This document shows positions 56,301 through 64,000 of a DNA stretch of 64,000 bases, one piece after another. How positions within the stretch are numbered: position 1 is the stretch's first letter; the number at the start of each line of letters is the position of its first letter. The notes below the pieces were generated by a model. The model saw nothing but the letters and a program-made list of their open reading frames with translations. It was not told the DNA's origin and did not search any database. The DNA lies in NCBI RefSeq assembly GCF_029227915.1, contig NC_079876.1:11780001-11844000 (forward strand), read 5' to 3'. The DNA comes from Hydractinia symbiolongicarpus (taxonomy: Eukaryota; Cnidaria; Hydrozoa; Anthoathecata; Hydractiniidae). Made by a program: the position numbers and the translations under genes.

Positions 56301-59300
56301 AATCGTCGGCAAACGAAAACCTGCGATTTCCCGTAAATCCCGGACTCGGCCCGTATAGTCAAAAGTATACAAAGAAAGTACCCAGGGTGTAAACTCATTT
56401 CCCGAACGATTTTTTAAATTATTATTTCACCACTAAAGCCCATGAGACTTGTAGTATTTAAAAATATTTTCATTTTTGATGAGACGCTGAATAAAAGAAG
56501 TTTAATCGCCGGCAAACGAAAACCTGCGATTTCCCGTAAATCCCAAATCGGCCCGTATAGTCAAAAGTATATTTTCATTTTTGATGAGACGCTGAATAAA
56601 AGAAGTTTAATCGCCGGCAAACGAAAACCTGCGATTTCCCGTAAATCCCGAGTCGGCCCGTATAGTCAAAAGTATACAAAGAAAGTACCCAGGGTGTAAA
56701 CTCATTTCCCGAACGATTTTTTAAATTAATTTTCACCACTAAAACGCATGAGACTTGCAGTTTTCAGAAATGTTTTCATTTTTGATGAGACGCTTAATGA
56801 AAGTTGTTTAATCGCCGGCAAACGAAAACCCGCGATTTCCCGTAAATCCCGGGCTTGGCCCGTATAGTCGAATGTATACAAAGAAAGTACCCTGTGAGTA
56901 AACTCATTTCCAAAACGATTTGGTAAATTATCTTTTCACCACTAAAACGCTTGAGACTTGTAGTTTTCAAAAATGTTTTCATTTTTGATGAGACGCTGAA
57001 TAAAAGAAGTTTAATCGCCGGCAAACGAAAAACCGCCATTTCCCGTAAACCCTGGACTCGGCCCGCATAGTCAAAAGTATACAAAGAAAGTACCCAGGGA
57101 GTAAACTCACTTCCCGAACGATTTTTTAAATTTTTTTTTCACCACTAAAACGCATGAGACTTGTAGTTTTCAAAAATGTTTTCATTTTTGATGAGACGCT
57201 GAATAAAAGAAGTTTAATCGCCGGCAAACGAAAACCTGCGATTTCCCGTAAATCCCGGACTCGCCCCGTATAGTCAAAAGTATACAAAGAAAGTACCCAG
57301 GGTGTAAACTCATTTCCCGAACGATTTTTTAAATTATCTTTTCACCACTAAAACGCTTGAGACTTGTAGTTTTCAAAAATGTTTTCATTTTTGATGAGAC
57401 GCTGAATAAAAGAAGTTTAATCGCCGGCAAACGAAAAACCGCCATTTCCCGTAAACCCTGGACTCGGCCCGCATAGTCAAAAGTATACAAAGAAAGTACC
57501 CAGGGAGTAAACTCACTTCCCGAACGATTTTTTAAATTTTTTTTTCACCACTAAAACGCATGAGACTTGTAGTTTTCAAAAATGTTTTCATTTTTGATGA
57601 GACGCTGAATAAAAGAAGTTTAATCGCCGGCAAACGAAAACCTGCGATTTCCCGTAAATCCCGGACTCGCCCCGTATAGTCAAAAGTATACAAAGAAAGT
57701 ACCCAGGGTGTAAACTCATTTCCCGAACGATTTTTTAAATTATCTTTTCACCACTAAAACGCTTGAGACTTGTAGTTTTCAAAAATGTTTTCATTTTTGA
57801 TGAGACGCTGAATAAAAGAAGTTTAATCGCCGGCAAACGAAAAACCGCCATTTCCCGTAAACCCTGGACTCGGCCCGCATAGTCAAAAGTATACAAAGAA
57901 AGTACCCAGGGAGTAAACTCACTTCCCGAACGATTTTTTAAATTATTTTTTCACCACTAAAACGCATGAGACTTGTAGTTTTCAAAAATGTTTTCATTTT
58001 TGATGAGACGCTGAATAAAAGAAGTTTAATCGCCGGCAAACGAAAACCTGCGATTTCCCGTAAATCCCGGACTCGCCCCGTATAGTCAAAAGTATACAAA
58101 GAAAGTACCCAGGGTGTAAACTCATTTCCCGAACGATTTTTTAAATTATCTTTTCACCACTAAAACGCTTGAGACTTGTAGTTTTCAAAAATGTTTTCAT
58201 TTTTGATGAGACGCTGAATAAAAGAAGTTTAATCGCCGGCAAACGAAAAACCGCCATTTCCCGTAAACCCTGGACTCGGCCCGCATAGTCAAAAGTATAC
58301 AAAGAAAGTACCCAGGGAGTAAACTCACTTCCCGAACGATTTTTTAAATTATTTTTTCACCACTAAAACGCATGAGACTTGTAGTTTTCAAAAATGTTTT
58401 CATTTTTGATGAGACGCTGAATAAAAGAAGTTTAATCGCCGGCAAACGAAAACCTGCGATTTCCCGTAAATCCCGGACTCGCCCCGTATAGTCAAAAGTA
58501 TACAAAGAGAGTACCCAGGGTGTAAACTCATTTCTCGAACGATTTTTTAAATTATTATTTCACAACTAAACCCATGAGACTTGTAGTATTTAAAAATATT
58601 TTCATTTTTGATGAGACGCTGAATAAAAGAAGTTTAATCGCCGGCAAACGAAAACCCGCGACTTCCCGTAAATCCCGGACTCGGCCCGTATAGTCAAAAG
58701 TATACAAAGAAAGCACCCAGGGAGTAAACTCATTTCCCGAACGATTTTTTAATTTTTTTTTCACAACTAAAACGCATGAGACTTGTAGTTTTCAAAAATG
58801 TTTTCATTTTTGATGAGACGCTGAATAAAAGAAGTTTAATGTCCGGCAAACGAAAACCCGCGTCTTCCCGTAAATCCCGGGTTTGGCCCGTATAGTCAAA
58901 AGTATACAGAGAAAGTACTATGTGAGTAAATTCATTTCCAAAACGATTTTTTAAATTATCTTTTCACCACTAAAACGCTTGAGACTTGTAGTTTTTAAAA
59001 ATGTTTTCATTTTTGATGAGACGCTGAATGAAAGAAGTTTAATCGCCGGCAAACGAAAAACCGCCATTTCCCGTAAACCCTGGACTCGGCCCGCATAGTC
59101 AAAAGTATACAAAGAAAGTACCCAGGGAGTAAACTCACTTCCCGAACGATTTTTTAAATTATTTTTTCACCACTAAAACGCATGAGACTTGTAGTTTTCA
59201 AAAATGTTTTCATTTTTGATGAGACGCTGAATAAAAGAAGTTTAATCGCCGGCAAACGAAAACCTGCGATTTCCCGTAAATCCCGGACTCGCCCCGTATA

Positions 59301-61487
59301 GTCAAAAGTATACAAAGAGAGTACCCAGGGTGTAAACTCATTTCTCGAACGATTTTTTAATTTATTATTTCACAACTAAACCCATGAGACTTGTAGTATT
59401 TAAAAATATTTTCATTTTTGATGAGACGCTGAATAAAAGAAGTTTAATCGCCGGCAAACGAAAACCCGCGACTTCCCGTAAATCCCGGACTCGGCCCGTA
59501 TAGTCAAAAGTATACAAAGAAAGTACCCAGGGAGTAAACTCATTTCCCGAACGATTTTTTAATTTTTTTTTTCACAACTAAAACGCATGAGACTTGTAGT
59601 TTTTAAAAATGTTTTCATTTTTGATGAGACGCTGAATAAAAGAAGTTTAATGTCCGGCAAACGAAAACCCGCGTCTTCCCGTAAATCCCGGGCTTGGCCC
59701 GTATAGTCAAAAGTATACAGAGAAAGTACTATGTGAGTAAATTCATTTCCAAAACGATTTTTTAAATTATCTTTTCACCACTAAAACGCTTGAGACTTGT
59801 AGTTTTTAAAAATGTTTTCATTTTTGATGAGACGCTGAATGAAAGAAGTTTAATCGCCGGCAAACGAAAAACCGCGATTTCCCGTAAACCCTGGACTCGG
59901 CCCGCATAGTCAAAAGTATACAAAGAAAGTACCCAGGGAGTAAACTCACTTCCCGAACGATTTTTTAAATTATTTTTTCACCACTAAAACGCATGAGACT
60001 TGTAGTTTTCAAAAATGTTTTCATTTTTGATGAGACGCTGAATAAAAGAAGTTTAATCGCCGGCAAACGAAAACCTGCGATTTCCCGTAAATCCCGGACT
60101 CGGCCCGTATAGTCAAAAGTATACAAAGAAGTACCCAGGGTGTAAACTCATTTCCTGAACGATTTTTTAAATTATTTTTTCACCACTAAAACACATGAGA
60201 CTTGTAGTTTTCAAAAATGTTTTCATTTTTGATGAGACGCTGAATAAAAGAAGTTTAATCGCCGGCAAACGAAAACTTGCGATTTCCCGTAAATCCCGGA
60301 CTCGCCCCGTATAGTCAAAAGTATACAGAGAAAGTACTATGTGAGTAAATTCATTTCCAAAACGATTTTTTAAATTATCTTTTCACCACTAAAACGCTTG
60401 AGACTTGTAGTTTTTAAAAATGTTTTCATTTTTGATGAGACGCTGAATAAAAGAAGTTTAATCGCCGGCAAACGAAAACCTGCGATTTCCCGTAAATCCC
60501 GGACTCGCCCCGTATAGTCAAAAGTATACAAAGAGAGTACCCAGGGTGTAAACTCATTTCTCGAACGATTTTTTAAATTATTATTTCACAACTAAACCCA
60601 TGAGACTTGTAGTATTTAAAAATATTTTCATTTTTGATGAGACGCTGAATAAAAGAAGTTTAATCGCCGGCAAACGAAAACCCGCAACTTCCCGTAAATC
60701 CCGGACTCGGCCCGTATAGTCAAAAGTATACAAAGAAAGTACCCAGGGAGTAAACTCATTTCCCGAACGATTTTTTAAATTTTTTTTCACAACTAAAACG
60801 CATGAGACTTGTAGTTTTTAAAAATGTTTTCATTTTTGATGAGACGCTGAATAAAAGAAGTTTAATGTCCGGCAAACGAAAACCCGCGTCTTCCCGTAAA
60901 TCCCGGGCTTGGCCCGTATAGTCAAAAGTATACAGAGAAAGTACTATGTGAGTAAATTCATTTCCAAAACGATTTTTTAAATTATCTTTTCACCACTAAA
61001 ACGCTTGAGACTTGTAGTTTTTAAAAATGTTTTCATTTTTGATGAGACGCTGAATGAAAGAAGTTTAATCGCCGGCAAACGAAAAACCGCGATTTCCCGT
61101 AAACCCTGGACTCGGCCCGCATAGTCAAAAGTATACAAAGAAAGTACCCAGGGAGTAAACTCACTTCCCGAACGATTTTTTAAATTATTTTTTCACCACT
61201 AAAACGCATGAGACTTGTAGTTTTCAAAAATGTTTTCATTTTTGATGAGACGCTGAATAAAAGAAGTTTAATCGCCGGCAAACGAAAACCTGCGATTTCC
61301 CGTAAATCCCGGACTCGGCCCGTATAGTCAAAAGTATACAAAGAAGTACCCAGGGTGTAAACTCATTTCCTGAACGATTTTTTAAATTATTTTTTCACCA
61401 CTAAAACACATGAGACTTGTAGTTTTCAAAAATGTTTTCATTTTTGATGAGACGCTGAATAAAAGAAGTTTAATCGCCGGCAAACGA
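53314..61487 (+). repeat. ~202-bp satellite array, about 40 monomers with higher-order structure
   Basis: Each monomer runs GTATAGTCAAAAGTATAC - AAAG-AAGTACCCAGGG - TCATTTCCCGAACGATTTTT - CACCACTAAAACGCATGAGA - CTTGTAGTTTT-AAAAATG - TTTTCATTTTTGATGAGACG - TGAATAAAAGAAGTTTAATC - GCCGGCAAACGAAAACC - TCCCGTAAATCCCGGACTCG. Variant classes alternate, giving ~404-bp dimers at 57280-58500. Larger repeats of about 0.8 and 1.2 kb are marked by the AAGAGAGTACCC/CACAACTAAACCC variant at 53330, 58505, 59325 and 60530. One monomer near 56560 has lost about 98 bp. Open frames of 60-85 codons on both strands are by-products. Confidence 0.95.
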
Positions 61488-61941
61488 AAACGCACGAATA
61501 TTATTACTAGTATTACTTTTTATTATCATATGTTATTTTTGTTATCAATGTTAATGAAAACCAGGTTAAGTTTTCATGCGCACCTGGCTGGACTTCGAAG
61601 AAAAATATAAGGGTTGATCTACACTTCATTTTTTTATTCTAGACCGTAAAGAAGTTACTTAGTGAAAACAAAGAAACCACACTTTCACAGACATTACATT
61701 TCATAGTAATGCACCCAAGCCGTATATTGTCTGTATGCTGAAAAGCGTAGTTGTCTAAAAAGAATATAATATGTTTTGTTGTTGTGGAACCTAGGCCTTA
61801 CAAAATGTTGTATACATATTTTTAAATATTCTTTGACTCACATTCAGTAAACGAACTTTTATGTAGATAAAGAACGCACTTTTTTTTCGCATATGAAGTA
61901 ATATTTTATATTTGTTTTGAAAGGTAGAATAATAAGCTTAC

Positions 61942-62414
61942 TTGTTTTGAAAAGATTTTATATCCTTGAAATTATTTTGATATCTGCGATGTCTAATGCT
62001 TGCTGTCTCTAATACGGTGCGATTTAAACAAAGAATATTAAAATCTTTATGCAAGGTAATACATGTATTCTCTTCCAGCTTTTCTCCCAGTAAAGTTGTA
62101 AACTCCAAACAACACTTGCATTCTTCAACAGTCATTAACTCGTGTATATCACATTTTTTACACTTACACCAATGTAAGTTTTCTAACCTGCTTGAGTCTA
62201 AATCCTCATCTTCGTCGTCGTCTGAAATATCATTCGCAGTTTTTGATGAACAAATGTTTTTCAACTGACTTTCAGTATATTCAGGTTCGTTATCATAACA
62301 CCCTTTGCAAATACTTTCATCTGTTTCAGAACTATATACTTCGCTATGTTCACTAGCACAACTACTTTTTTCGCTACTATCCATGACTAAGTGATTTTGA
62401 GTCTCGCGGCTCAT
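61942..62414 (-). CDS. P2RX7-like cysteine-rich exon, duplicate
   Basis: Identical in translation to the 44688-45160 exon (ATG at 62414, donor GTAAGC at 61941). Here the THAP exon and left transposon end are missing, because the duplication junction lies at 61487; only the right end of the Kolobok-like element (to 62614, TTAA at 62615-62618) is present. Confidence 0.55.
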
Positions 62415-63064
62415 ACGTCATAATTCTGTATGGTTCACGAGGAACCGTGAATGGAGTACACGGTTAATTTCAGAAAACCTTAGAACTTTAATGGGCTAAA
62501 ACAGCCTAAATAATGAAAATTAAGAGTTAATTTTTTTTTCAATAGTTTATTTAGATGTTATACAACGTTCTTAATTTTTTTTTAATAACATTTTTTTTTG
62601 ACCTTAGTTTCCCTTTAATATTCCGAATATCCACTTCATGTTTTAGGAGAATTCGTATTCGCCTAAAATTGTGTTTCCTGGAAGAGAAAAGCAAAATACT
62701 TATGTCATTGTACGGATGAACTTTGTTTTTAGTGCGGGCGTTGCAATGTTTCAAGGAAACGCAGAAAAATCAGTCTTAATAATATTTTGTCCGGAATTGT
62801 TGAACTAAAACTTTTTTAAAAAAAATAATTATTTGCCCTTAATTCCATCCGTACCTTACATATAACATAGGAACAAAAGTGCATTTTAATTGGTTTGAGT
62901 GCACTGAATTTTAAGTTTTTATATGTTGACGGAACAGTAAAGTCGAGATTAAGTCATGCGATTCATTTTTCTTGTTAAAAAAATTAAAATAATTTGAAGA
63001 TATGAACCTTCATTTCCTGAAGCTTCCAGAGAGCAAATTTATTATTTTATGTTTTATACCGATG

Positions 63065-63601
63065 TACAGTATACTCTCCAATTAGCGGACACCATCGGTA
63101 AATCATTAAAGTGTCTAACGTTTGGAAAGTTTTACATTTTAAGCCGCAAATTAGAAAATAAGGCCGATTTTTCTATCACAAAGGAAAAATAACAAATTAT
63201 AATATAATATTAACATAATTATAACGAAACAAACTTTCAATCTTTACAGATCTTTAAAGTCTTTCAAACAAATTTTAACAAATGACGGAGGATTACAGAT
63301 TTTATTTCGAAATGTTTTTAATTATTTTTTGTTTTCTGCTATTTATCTTGACGATCTTTAGCCTCTATTGAGATCGTTTATTTTTTTTGAACTGTCCGCT
63401 AATTGGAGAGAAAAAAAACCATATTTGCTCTTTGGTGCAAAAAATATTGTCTGCTAATTAGAGTGTCCCCTAATTAAGTGTCCGCTTTTTGGAAAGTTTT
63501 TATGAGTCTTTGACTATAAAACGGTCAGTGTATGAGCAAAATGTCCGCTAATAAGATGTCTTTGCCTTTTAGAGTGTCCCCTAATTGGACAGAATACTGT
63601 A
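63065..63601. mobile_element. pogo/Tc1-like MITE, duplicate
   Basis: Same as 45811-46347 at +17,254, with TA flanks and both CAGTAT ends. Confidence 0.7.
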
Positions 63602-64000
63602 TAAGAAAATGCTTTCAGGTTTTATTAAAAATTCAGCTTTTTGGAAACACAATATTCCTTTTTGAGAAACATTATATGCTAACAAATACACTTGCCTGGT
63701 GGATAATTAATATGACATTTGAAATATCATAGAATGGAGCTGCTATATTAGAAACAGTTTTATGCAAAATTGAGTGCATTAAAAGCTTTAGTCATAAACG
63801 ATATTCAAACGCTTTCTTTGATTAATAAACAATTCTTTACAACTTTTTCTTGAACTAGTTATTATTATATAACATAAATGTAAATATGTAATAACTATTT
63901 TAAGAGCAGAGAAAGAGAAAACACGATCCTACGCGATGTGAAAATTAATGAATTATACTCTTATTTTTTCGTTTTATGTTATAAATTCAGCTTTACTTGC

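Larger units (their letters stand above)
44233..61486 (+). repeat. 17,254-bp direct duplication, first unit
   Basis: Sequence from about 44233 reappears from 61487 at a constant offset of 17,254 to the window end. The first unit spans the right half of the Kolobok-like element, a pogo-like MITE, a gene-poor 7 kb and the satellite array. Confidence 0.9.
61487..64000 (+). repeat. 17,254-bp direct duplication, start of second unit (cut by window end)
   Basis: Matches 44233-46746 with no indel seen (reading frames of 158, 67 and 66 codons recur at exactly +17,254 with identical translations). The junction is in a satellite monomer at ...AAACGAAAAC|GCACGAATATT, where the array and the 44230 sequence share a few bases (AAAAC). 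Confidence 0.92.

Noticed and set aside
53780-60790. Series of 60-85 codon frames in the satellite
   Set aside because: They recur with the ~202-bp monomer, which is not divisible by 3, and change frame between monomers; there is no conserved gene.
53314-61487. CRISPR-like array
   Set aside because: Whole ~202-bp units are repeated, there are no short repeats with unique spacers, and the genome is eukaryotic.

Overview
The window looks like a eukaryotic, AT-rich, repeat-dense animal genome, most likely a cnidarian and perhaps a hydrozoan. The reasons are spliced genes with GTAAGT/GTGAGT donors and TTTTAG acceptors, a protein architecture and transposon families (ISL2EU, Kolobok-like, PIF/Harbinger, CR1/L2-type LINE, C2H2-RT retroelement) that I associate with cnidarians, and long stretches without genes. 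The species cannot be fixed from sequence alone. No rRNA, functional tRNA or CRISPR array was seen.

Region 1 (1-11.5 kb) holds the one convincing host gene, on the + strand. At least seven exons join in phase: a coiled-coil exon built of a 21-residue triple-heptad repeat (open to the left edge), a small acidic exon, a 2.56-kb exon with a P-loop superfamily-1 helicase-like NTPase carrying a polyQ/P insert, an FN3 exon, a 32-nt microexon, an ankyrin exon and a short tail ending near an AATAAA at 11533. The architecture (oligomerisation module + NTPase + FN3 + ankyrin) resembles multidomain sensor or scaffold proteins, but its function is unknown.

Region 2 (11.5-24.4 kb) is a graveyard of mobile DNA: foldback MITEs with CTCGTCCCCAGG-type ends, a degraded PIF/Harbinger transposase with a convergent C2H2 relic, a tRNA-like SINE head, a long (GTTT)n tract and a frameshifted C2H2-reverse transcriptase element.

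Region 3 (24.4-34.3 kb) holds two ISL2EU-type DNA transposons in perfect head-to-head contact around AATT. One is a full 3.7-kb copy with an intact THAP/DDE transposase and an intact SWIM/YqaJ nuclease gene. The other is the same element with a 1,166-bp internal deletion. Next to them lies a CR1/L2-like LINE whose GDSL-type ORF1 and EN-RT ORF2 share a frame across one TGA, and whose RT appears to lack motif A.

Region 4 (34.3-43.3 kb) is mostly non-coding: a MITE, a 16-bp hairpin in a short repeat cluster, a 33-bp minisatellite in a possible F-box-like reading frame, a tRNA-derived SINE, and a second copy of the 7.7-12.7 kb segment containing an orphan ankyrin exon with a 168-bp in-frame loss.

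Region 5 (43.3-64 kb) starts with a 2.0-kb TTAA-flanked Kolobok-like element holding a THAP exon and a divergent P2RX7-like cysteine-rich exon. About 7 kb without recognisable genes follow, then an 8.2-kb satellite of about 40 copies of a ~202-bp unit. At 61,487 the sequence returns to 44,233 and repeats it, with no indel seen, to the window end. This is a 17,254-bp direct tandem duplication, or an assembly duplication, with junctions in the Kolobok-like element and in the satellite.
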